A DNA stretch of 64,000 bases from Kribbella jiaozuonensis (GTDB taxonomy: Bacteria > Actinomycetota > Actinomycetes > Propionibacteriales > Kribbellaceae). The stretch is taken from contig NZ_SZPZ01000002.1 in the NCBI RefSeq assembly GCF_005233875.1, positions 310,001-374,000 of the forward strand, in the 5' to 3' direction. Position numbers and translations under genes: made by a program. Positions 17,111 to 25,465 of the stretch are shown here, one piece after another (position 1 is the first letter of the stretch; every line of letters starts with the position of its first letter). Under the pieces are notes generated by a model. That model was not told the DNA's origin and did not search any database. It saw nothing but the letters and a program-made list of their open reading frames with translations.

Positions 17111-19057
17111 TCAGACGTCGAACTGGGCCTCTTCGAGGCGCTTCTTCACAGCCGTCAGGTACCGGGCCGCGTCGGCGCCGTCGACCAGACGGTGGTCGTA
17201 GGTCAGCGCCAGGTACACCATCTGCCGGATCGCGATCGTCTCGCCGAGCTCCGGGTGGGTGATGACGACCGGGCGCTTCACCACAGCACCGGTCCCGAGC
17301 ATGCCGACCTGCGGCTGGTTCAGGATCGGGGTGTCGAACAGCGCGCCCCGGCTGCCGGTGTTGGTGATGGTGAACGTACCGCCCGCCATCTCGTCCGGCA
17401 GCACCTTGTTGTTGCGGGTGCGGTCGGCGAGGTCGGCGATCTTCTTCGCCAGGCCGGCGATGTTCAGGTCACCGGCGTTGTGTACGACGGGGACCATCAG
17501 GCCGCGCTCCACGTCCACCGCGATGCCGAGGTGCTCGGCGGCGTGGTACGTGATCTCGCCCTTCTCCTCGTCGATCGACGCGTTCAGCTTCGGGTACTGC
17601 TTCAATGCGTCGACGGCGGCGAGGGCGAAGAACGGCAGGAACGACAGCTTGGTGCCCTCGCGGGCCTCGAACTCCGCCTTCTTCGCGTTGCGCAGCTTTG
17701 CGATCTCGGTGACGTCGACCTCGACCACGGTGGTCAGCTGGGCGGAGACCTTCAGCGAGTTGACCATGTGGGCCGCGATCGCCTTGCGGATCCGGCTCAT
17801 CTTCTCGGTGGTGCCACGCAGCGGGCTGATCGTCGCAGCCTGCGCGGGGGCCGCGGCCGGAGCAGCAGCCGGGGCGGCCGGGGCTGCGGCGGCAGCCTTC
17901 TTGGCCTCGGCGGCGGCGATCACGTCCTGCTTGCGGATCCGGCCGCCGACACCAGTTCCCTGTACGGCGTTGAGGTCGACCTGGTGCTCAGCGGCGAGCT
18001 TGCGGACCAGGGGAGTGACGTAGTTCGGACCGTCGGTCGCAGCACCGTTCGGAGAAGGCGCGGCGGCCGCGGGTGCCGGAGCCTGCGCAGCTGGAGCCTG
18101 AGCGGGAGCAGCCTGCGGGGCCGGAGCAGCAGCGGCCGGAGCCGGCGCGGCGGCCGGGGCAGCAGCCGGGGCGGCGGCAGGAGCCGGGGCGGCCTGCGGT
18201 GCCGGTGCCTGAGCAGCCGGAGCCTGAGCGGCAGGTGCCTGGGCAGCCGGAGCCGGGGCAGCCGGGGCCTGGGCAGCTGGCGCTTGAGCGGCCGGGGCCG
18301 GAGCAGCGGCGGGTGCCGGGGTTGACGCGGGGGCAGACTGGGCGGGGGCTGCGTCGCCGGAGCCGACGATGGCCAGCTCGGCGCCGACCTCGACGGTCTC
18401 GTCCTCGGCGACCTTGATCTCCAGGAGCTTGCCGGCGATCGGCGATGGGATCTCGGTGTCGACCTTGTCGGTGGAGACCTCGAGCAGAGGCTCGTCGACA
18501 GCGACGTCGTCACCGACCTGCTTGAGCCAGCGGGTGACCGTACCCTCGGTGACGCTTTCACCGAGCGCCGGGAGCGTGACCGACGTACCGGAAGCAGCAC
18601 CACCGGACTGAGCCGGCGCGGCCTCAGCCGGGGCTGCCGGCTCGGTCTGAGCCTGCGCCGGTGCGGCCTGCTCGGCCGGAGCCTCGGGAGCCGGAGCGGC
18701 CTCGGCCTGAGCCGGTGCGGCCTCGGCGGCCGGCTGCTCGGCGGCGGGCTGCTCGGCCGCGGGCTGCTCGGCGGCCGGGGCCTCCTGGGCAGGGGCGGCC
18801 GGAGCGGAGGATGCTTCGCCGGCATCGCCGATGACGGCGAGTTCGGCGCCGACCTCGACGGTCTCGTCCTCGGCGGCCTTGATCTCGAGCAGGGTGCCGG
18901 CCACCGGCGACGGGATCTCGGTGTCGACCTTGTCGGTCGAGACCTCCAGCAGGGGCTCGTCGACGGCAACCGTGTCGCCGACCTGCTTGAGCCAGCGGGT
19001 GACGGTTCCTTCGGTGACGCTCTCCCCGAGGGCCGGCAGGGATACAGAGGTCGGCAT
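17111..19057 (-). CDS. Dihydrolipoamide acyltransferase E2 with two lipoyl domains (DlaT/SucB type)
   Basis: 648-residue core subunit of a 2-oxoacid dehydrogenase complex. Lipoyl domain 1 (about 1-76) and 2 (about 160-235) each carry [17 protein letters not shown] and the lipoylated lysine in [12 protein letters not shown]. Long Ala/Pro linkers follow, then the E1/E3-binding domain ([20 protein letters not shown]) and the acyltransferase domain with catalytic [14 protein letters not shown] near 621-634. Usually annotated sucB, but the syntenic mycobacterial gene (DlaT, Rv2215) is the pyruvate dehydrogenase E2, so substrate assignment from the name is unsafe. ATG with AAGGAG. lpd is directly upstream. 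Confidence 0.93.
   Translation of the reverse strand: MPTSVSLPALGESVTEGTVTRWLKQVGDTVAVDEPLLEVSTDKVDTEIPSPVAGTLLEIKAAEDETVEVGAELAVIGDAGEASSAPAAPAQEAPAAEQPAAEQPAAEQPAAEAAPAQAEAAPAPEAPAEQAAPAQAQTEPAAPAEAAPAQSGGAASGTSVTLPALGESVTEGTVTRWLKQVGDDVAVDEPLLEVSTDKVDTEIPSPIAGKLLEIKVAEDETVEVGAELAIVGSGDAAPAQSAPASTPAPAAAPAPAAQAPAAQAPAAPAPAAQAPAAQAPAAQAPAPQAAPAPAAAPAAAPAAAPAPAAAAPAPQAAPAQAPAAQAPAPAAAAPSPNGAATDGPNYVTPLVRKLAAEHQVDLNAVQGTGVGGRIRKQDVIAAAEAKKAAAAAPAAPAAAPAAAPAQAATISPLRGTTEKMSRIRKAIAAHMVNSLKVSAQLTTVVEVDVTEIAKLRNAKKAEFEAREGTKLSFLPFFALAAVDALKQYPKLNASIDEEKGEITYHAAEHLGIAVDVERGLMVPVVHNAGDLNIAGLAKKIADLADRTRNNKVLPDEMAGGTFTITNTGSRGALFDTPILNQPQVGMLGTGAVVKRPVVITHPELGETIAIRQMVYLALTYDHRLVDGADAARYLTAVKKRLEEAQFDV
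18060..18330 (-). repeat. Low-complexity Ala/Pro linker repeats in the E2 gene
   Basis: Roughly 270 bases encode short degenerate repeats such as [13 protein letters not shown] between lipoyl domain 2 and the binding domain. At DNA level units like gcagccggagcctg recur imperfectly. This flexible linker lets lipoyl domains swing between active sites and is prone to length variation. A shorter linker of the same kind separates the two lipoyl domains (about 18600-18810). Confidence 0.8.
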
Positions 19058-19195
19058 GACGGTCGTTGCTCCTTCGTCTGATCGGTCGAGTGTCAGCCTA
19101 CGGTGCCGCCGGAGCGGGCGAGATCCGGGTTACGGGCCTCGCACGCTCCTACGGCTCAAACCTACTGGGACGGTCCAGCAAGCGGTCCAGAAAGC

Positions 19196-20575
19196 TCAGT
19201 CATGGAAGTGCAAAGGTTTCCCGGCGAGCGCCAGGTGCGCCTCGCCGAGGGCCTCGTTCTGGGTCGGGTGCGCGTGGACCAGCGGCGCGACGTCGGCCGG
19301 GTACGCCTCCCAGTTGTAGATCAGCTGCGCCTCGCCGATCAGCTCACCGACACGCGAGCCGACCATGTGCAGCCCCACGACCGCGCCGTCACGAGCCCGG
19401 ACCAGCTTGACGAAGCCGGACGTCTTCAGGATCTGCGACTTGCCGTTACCGCCGAGGTTGTAGTTGAGGATCTCCACCTCGCCGTACTTGGCGCGGGCCT
19501 GCTCCTCGGTCAGTCCGACCGACGCGACCTCCGGCTCGGAGTACGTCACCCGCGGGATCCCGGCCTCGTCGATCGGCGTCGGCGCGAGGCCCGCAAGGTG
19601 TTCGGCGACGAAGATGCCCTGCTGGAACCCGCGGTGCGCGAGCTGCAGCCCCGGCACGATGTCGCCCACGGCGTACACGCCCGGCACGCTCGTCTGCAGT
19701 GTCGGGTCGACGGTCACGAACCCGCGATCGAGCGCGACCCCGACCTCTTCATACCCGAGGCCCGTGGTGTTCGGTCCGCGGCCGACGGCGACGAGCAGTA
19801 CCTCGGCCTCGATCACCTCACCGCCCGCGACACTCACGCGTACGCCGGAATCGGTCACCTCGACCGACTCGAACGGTGTACCGGTCTTGAAGGCGATCTT
19901 CCGCTTCCGGAACGCCCGCTCGAGTGTCTTCGAGCAGTCCGCGTCCTCGGCCGGGACCAGCCGCGGCAGCGCCTCGACGATCGTCACGCGCGTACCGAAC
20001 GAGGTCCAGGCCGAAGCGAACTCGACCCCGATCACCCCGCCGCCCAGGACGACGGCCGACTCCGGGACCCGGTCGAGCGTCAGCGCGTGCTCGCTCGCGA
20101 TCACCCGGTCGCCGTCGATCTCCAGGCCGGGAAGCGAGCGAGAGTAGGAGCCGGAGGCAAGGATCACGTTGCGACCCGTGTACGTCGTGTCGCCGACCTG
20201 CACCGTGGTGGGGGAGGTGAGCCGCCCCTCGCCCTCGACGACCGTGATGCCGCGCGCCTTCAACTGGCCCTGCAGACCCTTGAACAGCCGGTCGACCACG
20301 CCGTCCTTGTACTTGTTCACACCGCCCATGTCGACGCCCTCGAGCGTCGTCCGGACACCGAACTGCTCACCCTCGCGGGCCGAGTCGGCGACCTCCGCGG
20401 CGTGCAGCAGTGCCTTGGTCGGGATGCATCCGCGATGCAGACAGGTCCCGCCGACCTTGTCCTTCTCCACCAGCGCCACGGACATGCCGAGCGTCGCAGC
20501 GCGCAGTGCGGCGGCATAGCCACCGCTGCCGCCACCGAGAATCACCAGGTCGTACGTCGTACCACTGTCAGTCAC
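19196..20575 (-). CDS. lpdA: Dihydrolipoyl dehydrogenase (E3)
   Basis: FAD-dependent E3 that reoxidises dihydrolipoamide with NAD+. 459 residues from GTG 20575: FAD site VILGGGSGGYAAALRAA, redox disulfide C45/C50 in GGTCLHRGCIP, NAD site VVLGGGVIGVEFAS, second FAD motif YAVGDIVPGLQLAH and the C-terminal catalytic His-Glu region HAHPTQNEAL. The GTG start is supported by GGAGGA about five bases upstream; an in-frame start 24 codons earlier adds non-family sequence. It precedes the E2 gene on the same strand with 138 bases between. Mycobacterial lpdC lies elsewhere, so the pairing here differs. Confidence 0.95.
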   Translation of the reverse strand: MTDSGTTYDLVILGGGSGGYAAALRAATLGMSVALVEKDKVGGTCLHRGCIPTKALLHAAEVADSAREGEQFGVRTTLEGVDMGGVNKYKDGVVDRLFKGLQGQLKARGITVVEGEGRLTSPTTVQVGDTTYTGRNVILASGSYSRSLPGLEIDGDRVIASEHALTLDRVPESAVVLGGGVIGVEFASAWTSFGTRVTIVEALPRLVPAEDADCSKTLERAFRKRKIAFKTGTPFESVEVTDSGVRVSVAGGEVIEAEVLLVAVGRGPNTTGLGYEEVGVALDRGFVTVDPTLQTSVPGVYAVGDIVPGLQLAHRGFQQGIFVAEHLAGLAPTPIDEAGIPRVTYSEPEVASVGLTEEQARAKYGEVEILNYNLGGNGKSQILKTSGFVKLVRARDGAVVGLHMVGSRVGELIGEAQLIYNWEAYPADVAPLVHAHPTQNEALGEAHLALAGKPLHFHD

Positions 20576-20760
20576 AGGTTCCTCCGTGGGTGTGGTCCAA
20601 GGCAGGCGGTCCCGGATCGCGGTTCCGGCCCGGCGCAATCTTGTCACCGATCCGGCCCCGATCCACGCCGGGGCCGGATCGCACCGGGGACATCGCTACT
20701 ACCCGCAACCGTTATCCAGGATTTCGGCCACAACTTGCACACATAGTGGACACTTACCTC

Positions 20761-21075
20761 ATGAAGTGGTTCGGTCGCCGGCAGAAGGCCGGAACGATGC
20801 GCCGGGCGGACACTCCGGACCAGGCGCACCTGAGGGAGTTCGTGCAGACCCGCCAGGGAGTCGAGGGATTCGTCGAGCCGCGGACCGCGGTGACGGAGTA
20901 CACCCTGCTCCTGGTGGCCATCGACGGTGAGTGGACCCGCCGCCGGGTCCCGTCGGTGCAGTGGGCGCACAACTTCGCCAACAAGCTCGGCATCCCGTCG
21001 TACGACGCGGCCGTGGTCGGGTACCCGCCCCGGATGCGCGAGTACAACGCGCGGATGAAGAACAACGGTCGGTGA
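20761..21075 (+). CDS. Conserved actinobacterial small protein, function unknown
   Basis: 104 residues, basic N-terminus (MKWFGRRQKAGTMRRADTPD) followed by a compact alpha/beta domain (TEYTLLLVAIDGEW; VQWAHNFANKLGIPSYDA; YPPRMREYNARMKNN). No signal peptide or membrane helix. I recognise it only as a protein often found beside lpd in actinobacteria. Its TGA overlaps the GTG of the following cupin gene, so the two are translationally coupled. Transcribed divergently from lpd across about 185 bases. Confidence 0.75.
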   Translation: MKWFGRRQKAGTMRRADTPDQAHLREFVQTRQGVEGFVEPRTAVTEYTLLLVAIDGEWTRRRVPSVQWAHNFANKLGIPSYDAAVVGYPPRMREYNARMKNNGR

Positions 21076-21401
21076 AGGAAGAGCGCGAGTTCTTCCCGTC
21101 CGGCGTGCTCGCCTGGACCGATGCCGGCAACGGGATCTCCGAGCGGGTGCTGAGCCGCGATGCCGACGGAACGCTGACCCGGTTGGCCCGCTGGGCGCCG
21201 GCGACGGTTTCAGGTGCCGAAATCATCCGTCACGAATACGTCGAAGAGGTCTACCTGCTCGAGGGTGAGCTGACTGATCTCACCCTCGAGCAGACGTTCC
21301 GCCCCGGCGACTATGCCTGCCGGCCGCCGGGGATGCCGCACGGTCCCTACCGAACAGAGACCGGCTGCACCATGCTGGAGATTCGCTACTCAGCTCGCTG
21401 A
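21072..21401 (+). CDS. Cupin-domain protein
   Basis: 109-residue single-domain cupin from GTG 21072, which overlaps the previous stop as GTGA. The cupin core is visible: HEYVEEVYLLEGELTDL (motif 1, H and E ligands) and FRPGDYACRPPGMPHGPY (motif 2 with a metal-binding His). Similar to ChrR-like anti-sigma cupins and small cupins that act on sugars, but no anti-sigma N-terminal zinc domain is present. Role unknown. Its last 12 bases overlap the convergent pepA stop. Confidence 0.8.
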   Translation: MKEEREFFPSGVLAWTDAGNGISERVLSRDADGTLTRLARWAPATVSGAEIIRHEYVEEVYLLEGELTDLTLEQTFRPGDYACRPPGMPHGPYRTETGCTMLEIRYSAR

Positions 21402-22883
21402 GGCGGCCAGCTCGACCAGGGTCCGGACCGCGTACCCGGTGCCGCCGTTCGGGATGTAGCCGGACGCGCCGCCGTCGTTGAAGGCCGGGCCGGCCACGTC
21501 CAGGTGCACCCAGTCGATGCCCTCAGCAACGAAGTCGCCGAGGAACGCGGCCGCTGCCAGTGCACCGCCCCAGGCCTCGCCGGTGATGTTGGCCAGGTCC
21601 GCGACCTTCGAGTGCGACTTCAGCTTGTCGAGCATCTCGGCCGGGATCGGCAGCGGCCACATCGATTCGCCGGCCGCGATCGCCGCGTCGACCACCCGGT
21701 CGCGCGCGGTGTCGGTGTTCGCGAACGCGCCGGCCACCTTGGTGCCCAGGGCAACGACACACGCACCGGTCAGCGTCGCCACGTCGACGATCAGGTCGGG
21801 CTGGTCCTCCGACGCCCGCACCAGCGCGTCGCCGAGCACGAGCCGGCCCTCGGCGTCGGTGTTCAGCACCTCGACGGTCTTGCCGCCGTACATCGTCAGT
21901 ACGTCGGACGGCCGCGCCGCCGAGCCGGACGGCATGTTCTCGGCCATCGCGGCGTACGTCGTCACCTGTACCGGCAGACCGAGCCGCGCGATGGCGAGCG
22001 TCGCGCCGATGACCGCGGCGGCGCCGGCCATGTCGGACTTCATGCTGACCATGCCGGTCGACGTCTTCAGCGACAGGCCGCCGGAGTCGAACGTGATGCC
22101 CTTGCCCACGAACGCGAGGTGCGTCACCGGCTTGCGCGGCGTGTAGGTCAGCCGGACCAGCCGCGGCGGGTTGGCCGAGCCCTGGCCGACGCCGAGGATG
22201 CCGCCGTACCCGCCCTTTGCGAGCGCCTTCTCGTCGAGCACCTCGACCTTGACGCCGTACTCCTTGCCGAGCTTGACCGCGTCGGCGGCGAACTCGACCG
22301 GGTGCAGGTCCGACGGCGGGGTGTTCACCCAGTCCCGCACCTGCGCGACGGCGTCCGCGGTCACCTCGGCGCGCTCGAGCGCGGCCTTGGCGTCCTTGTT
22401 GCGAGCAAGGTCGGTGAGCAGCGTCAGGTTGCCCGGCGCCTCAGAGCTGTCCGAAGACTTGTACGCCGTGAACGCGTAACGGCCCATCAACGCGCCCTCG
22501 GCCACCGCGCGGATGCACTCGGCGTCCGGCATCGGCAGGGCGAACGCGACCGACTGGGAGATCTTGGCCGCACGCACACCCGTGCCGGCCGCGGTGCGCA
22601 GGTCCTCGGTCTTCAGTGCGCCGTCCGGGGCCGCGCCGAGGCCGACCGCGATCAGCGTCGCCGACTTACCCGGCTTCGGCCCGGGCACCTTGGTCACCTC
22701 CCCGGCCTTGCCGGTGGCGCCGAGTCCGGACAGCACCTCCACCAGCTTCCCGCCGTACGCGGCGTTCAGCGACTCGGTGCCGGCCGGCAGGGTGACGCCG
22801 CCGCCGAGTTTGACCACGCCGATGACCACGGCGTCGGTCTTGACGCCGGCGGCATCGGACTTGCTCAGGGTGATGGTGGTCAC
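21390..22883 (-). CDS. pepA: Leucyl aminopeptidase (M17)
   Basis: Metal-dependent cytosolic aminopeptidase of 497 residues releasing N-terminal residues from peptides. The N-terminal macro-like domain is followed by the M17 catalytic domain with FVGKGITFDSGGLSLK (metal/catalytic lysine), KSDMAGAAAV and the family signature NTDAEGRL. GTG 22883 is the start: VTTITLSKSD fits the family N-terminus and GAGGA lies about six bases upstream. In-frame sequence further upstream is arginine-rich and not homologous. Corresponds by position to mycobacterial pepB (Rv2213). Confidence 0.94.
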   Translation of the reverse strand: MTTITLSKSDAAGVKTDAVVIGVVKLGGGVTLPAGTESLNAAYGGKLVEVLSGLGATGKAGEVTKVPGPKPGKSATLIAVGLGAAPDGALKTEDLRTAAGTGVRAAKISQSVAFALPMPDAECIRAVAEGALMGRYAFTAYKSSDSSEAPGNLTLLTDLARNKDAKAALERAEVTADAVAQVRDWVNTPPSDLHPVEFAADAVKLGKEYGVKVEVLDEKALAKGGYGGILGVGQGSANPPRLVRLTYTPRKPVTHLAFVGKGITFDSGGLSLKTSTGMVSMKSDMAGAAAVIGATLAIARLGLPVQVTTYAAMAENMPSGSAARPSDVLTMYGGKTVEVLNTDAEGRLVLGDALVRASEDQPDLIVDVATLTGACVVALGTKVAGAFANTDTARDRVVDAAIAAGESMWPLPIPAEMLDKLKSHSKVADLANITGEAWGGALAAAAFLGDFVAEGIDWVHLDVAGPAFNDGGASGYIPNGGTGYAVRTLVELAASAS

Positions 22884-22968
22884 GAAATCCTCAGTCCTCC
22901 TTGACCGGCGACTCAGATGGCCGGTCGTGACGGTACGTGCAAGCTGCCTGAGCATGCTACGCGTCGGG

Positions 22969-22974
22969 TAAGTT
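22969..22974 (+). promoter_or_regulatory. -10 element of leaderless gcvT
   Basis: TAAGTT, then seven bases, then the gcvT ATG at 22982; no ribosome-binding site. Confidence 0.45.
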
Positions 22975-22981
22975 CCGCTCC

Positions 22982-24082
22982 ATGACCGAGTCGCCTGAGT
23001 TGAAGAAGTCCCCGCTGCACGAGCGCCACGTCGCGCTCGGCGCCAAGTTCGCCGAGTTCGGCGGCTGGGAGATGCCGTTGGAGTACTCCGGTGTCGTCGC
23101 CGAACACACCGCGGTCCGTACGTCGGTGGGCGTCTTCGACGTGAGCCATCTCGGCAAGGCGACCGTGACCGGCCCCGGCGCGGCGGCGTACGTGAACGCG
23201 TGCCTGACCAACGACCTGGGCAAGATCGCGCCGGGCCAGGCGCAGTACACGCTGTGTTGCAACGCGCGCGGGGGAGTGGTCGACGACCTGATCGCGTACC
23301 TGCACGGTGACGACGAAGTGTTCCTGATCCCGAACGCGGCGAACACCGCCGAGGTGGTCCGGCTGCTGCAGGCCGACGCACCCGCGGGCGTCGAGGTGAC
23401 GAACGTCCACGACGACTACGCGATCCTCGCCGTACAGGGCGCGAACAGCGACGAGGTCGTCGCCGCGATCGGCCTTCCGACCGGACACGACTACATGGCG
23501 TTCGCCACAGCAGACTTCGGCGGTACGCCGGTTGTCGTGTGCCGTACTGGTTATACCGGCGAACGCGGGTACGAGCTCGTCGTACCGAACGCCGCCGCGG
23601 TCGCGGTGTTCGACGCGCTGCTGGAGGCCGGGAAGCCGTACAACATCGTCCCGGCCGGCCTCGGCGCCCGCGACACATTGCGGACCGAGATGGGGTACCC
23701 GCTGCACGGCCAGGACATCACGCCGGACATCACGCCCGTCCAGGCGCGCTCCGGCTGGGCTGTCGGGTGGAAGAAGGAGCACTTCTGGGGTGACGAGGCC
23801 CTGCGCGCCGAGAAGGAGCGCGGACCGGCCCGGATCCTGCGCGGTCTCCGGGCGGCCGGACGCGGCATTCCGCGGCCGCACATGACGGTTCTGGATCAGG
23901 CCGGAACGGAGCTCGGCGAAGTCACCTCCGGGACGTTCTCCCCGACCCTGAAGAAAGGCATCGCGCTCGCCCTCCTGGACGCGACGGTAAAGGAAGGCGA
24001 TCAGGTAACGGTCGACATCCGCGGCCGCCAGGAGTTGTTCGACGTGGTCAAACCGCCGTTCGTCACCGTGCACGTCCGCTAG
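22982..24082 (+). CDS. gcvT: Aminomethyltransferase (glycine cleavage T protein)
   Basis: Tetrahydrofolate-dependent T protein that takes the aminomethyl group from lipoylated H protein, releasing ammonia. 366 residues, full family length: [26 protein letters not shown], the folate-site segment [26 protein letters not shown] and the C-terminal barrel GFLPT-like region ending [15 protein letters not shown]. gcvH and gcvP are not in the window; an isolated gcvT also occurs in this neighbourhood in mycobacteria (Rv2211c). Divergent from pepA over 98 bases. Confidence 0.95.
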   Translation: MTESPELKKSPLHERHVALGAKFAEFGGWEMPLEYSGVVAEHTAVRTSVGVFDVSHLGKATVTGPGAAAYVNACLTNDLGKIAPGQAQYTLCCNARGGVVDDLIAYLHGDDEVFLIPNAANTAEVVRLLQADAPAGVEVTNVHDDYAILAVQGANSDEVVAAIGLPTGHDYMAFATADFGGTPVVVCRTGYTGERGYELVVPNAAAVAVFDALLEAGKPYNIVPAGLGARDTLRTEMGYPLHGQDITPDITPVQARSGWAVGWKKEHFWGDEALRAEKERGPARILRGLRAAGRGIPRPHMTVLDQAGTELGEVTSGTFSPTLKKGIALALLDATVKEGDQVTVDIRGRQELFDVVKPPFVTVHVR

Positions 24083-24416
24083 GGCCAAAACGGTAACTTT
24101 CTGTAATAACGTGGCACAAATTGGCCACTGTCGGTGCTGTGCCGACGCGTTTTGCGAAGGATTGACTGCGAACGGTGACGAATCGGGGCAAATGTTCCGT
24201 TCCAGTACCCGTTCCGGTAACGATTTGTGCACTGGTGCCGGGCACCGCTGGTTTGGTGTCACAGTGTCAGGCAGGCTTTCCCGCGGTTGTGGGGGATCGG
24301 CTCTGTCAAGGGGATTTGACCAGAGCCCTCCACAAAGCAAAGGCTCGGCACGCTATCCACCGATAAGTGCCGGATCTGCGGACCGAAATCCGGCCGACTG
24401 AACTGACGGAGTGCGA
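24083..24416 (+). promoter_or_regulatory. Long non-coding leader before the peptide ABC operon
   Basis: These 334 bases have no convincing gene and are visibly less GC-rich than the flanks. They contain an inverted repeat at 24299-24327, several A/T-rich stretches near 24085-24125 that could hold a promoter, and a GGAG six bases before the permease ATG. No known riboswitch class was recognised. Confidence 0.5.
24299..24327 (+). promoter_or_regulatory. Inverted repeat (operator or leader hairpin) upstream of the peptide ABC operon
   Basis: The arms ggctct/agagcc and inner arms gtcaa/ttgac (24305-24309 and 24316-24320) surround ggggat, with a single extra C at 24321. The inner GTCAA-N6-TTGAC could be a dimeric repressor site; as RNA it forms a stem of about 11 bp. 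Confidence 0.45.
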
Positions 24417-25424
24417 ATGAGTATTGGGTCGCCCGACTCGACCGTAGGGATCGAGGACCACCCGGCGTCGGCGGAGCCGGTCCGCACCTCGGCCACCCCG
24501 CACGGGAAGTCGCCGAGCCGGATCGCGTTCGACCGGTTGCGCAAGGACCGGGTTGCGGTGATCTGCGCGTCGATCGTGCTGTTCTTCATCCTGATCGCGG
24601 TCTTCGCGCCGCTGCTGGCCAAGCTCGAGGGCCAGGACTACAGCACCTTCCACACCGACCTGATCGACGAGTACGGCTACCCGACGATCGGCGTCAACAG
24701 CTCGCACTGGTTCGGTGTCGAACCGAAGACCGGTCGGGACAACTTCGCCCGCTGGGTGTTCGGCGCCCGCCCGTCGCTGATCATCGCGTTCCTGGCCACC
24801 GTCGTCGGCACCGTGATCGGCGTCGTGATGGGTCTGCTCGCCGGCTTCCTCGGCGGCTGGGTCGACCGGGTGATCTCCTGGCTGATCGACTTCGTCCTGA
24901 GCCTGCCGTACCTGCTCTTCGCGATCGCGCTGGTGCCGATCGTCGAGTCGATGCGCGGCGGTTCGTTCAACCTGACGCCGCAGCAGCAGGCGTCGATCCG
25001 CTTCTACGTACTGATCTTCGTCCTCTCGTTCTTCGGTTGGGCCGGCCTGGCCCGGATCATCCGCGGCGAGGTGCTCTCGCTGCGAGAACGTGAGTTCGTC
25101 CTTGCTGCCAAGGCGATCGGTGTGCCGACCCGGCAGGTCCTGTTCAAGGAACTGCTGCCCAACCTGGTCGCCCCGATCGTCATCTCGGCCTCGCTTGCGC
25201 TGCCCGCGTACGTGACCGCGGAGGCCGGACTTTCCTTCCTCGGTGTCGGACTCGTCGAACCGATCCCCTCCTGGGGTCAGACGATCGCCGTCGCCACGAA
25301 CTGGTTCAAGGCCGACCCGATGTACCTCTGGCTGCCCGTGATCGGGATCACCGCTCTGGTGCTCGCTCTCGCGCTGCTCGGAGACGCCATCCGGGACGCC
25401 TTCGACCCCAAGACTCGCCGGTAG
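24417..25424 (+). CDS. Peptide/nickel-type ABC transporter permease (DppC/OppC family)
   Basis: Inner-membrane permease of 335 residues. An N-terminal cytoplasmic stretch and helix 1 (VICASIVLFFILIAVFAPLL) precede an extracytoplasmic loop and five more helices. The ABC-interacting EAA-like motif is REFVLAAKAIGVPTRQVLFKELLPN, and the end GDAIRDAFDPKTRR is typical of DppC. ATG 24417 has GGAG six bases upstream; a GTG two codons earlier is possible. It is unusual for the C-type permease to be first in the operon, ahead of the binding protein and the B permease. Confidence 0.93.
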   Translation: MSIGSPDSTVGIEDHPASAEPVRTSATPHGKSPSRIAFDRLRKDRVAVICASIVLFFILIAVFAPLLAKLEGQDYSTFHTDLIDEYGYPTIGVNSSHWFGVEPKTGRDNFARWVFGARPSLIIAFLATVVGTVIGVVMGLLAGFLGGWVDRVISWLIDFVLSLPYLLFAIALVPIVESMRGGSFNLTPQQQASIRFYVLIFVLSFFGWAGLARIIRGEVLSLREREFVLAAKAIGVPTRQVLFKELLPNLVAPIVISASLALPAYVTAEAGLSFLGVGLVEPIPSWGQTIAVATNWFKADPMYLWLPVIGITALVLALALLGDAIRDAFDPKTRR

Positions 25425-25465
25425 TTCGGCGATTGCCCCAGCGGCAGAAAAGGAGAAACCCGACC

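Noticed and set aside
18060..18330. CRISPR-like regular repeats
   Set aside because: Repeats are imperfect, in frame, and encode the Ala/Pro linker of E2; no unique spacers.
22884..23678. In-frame upstream extension of pepA and a 475-codon minus-strand frame over gcvT
   Set aside because: The extension is arginine-rich nonsense overlapping gcvT; family homology and the purine box place the start at 22883.
24083..24416. Glycine or other known riboswitch in the leader of the peptide operon
   Set aside because: No conserved aptamer core recognised; only a simple dyad is evident.
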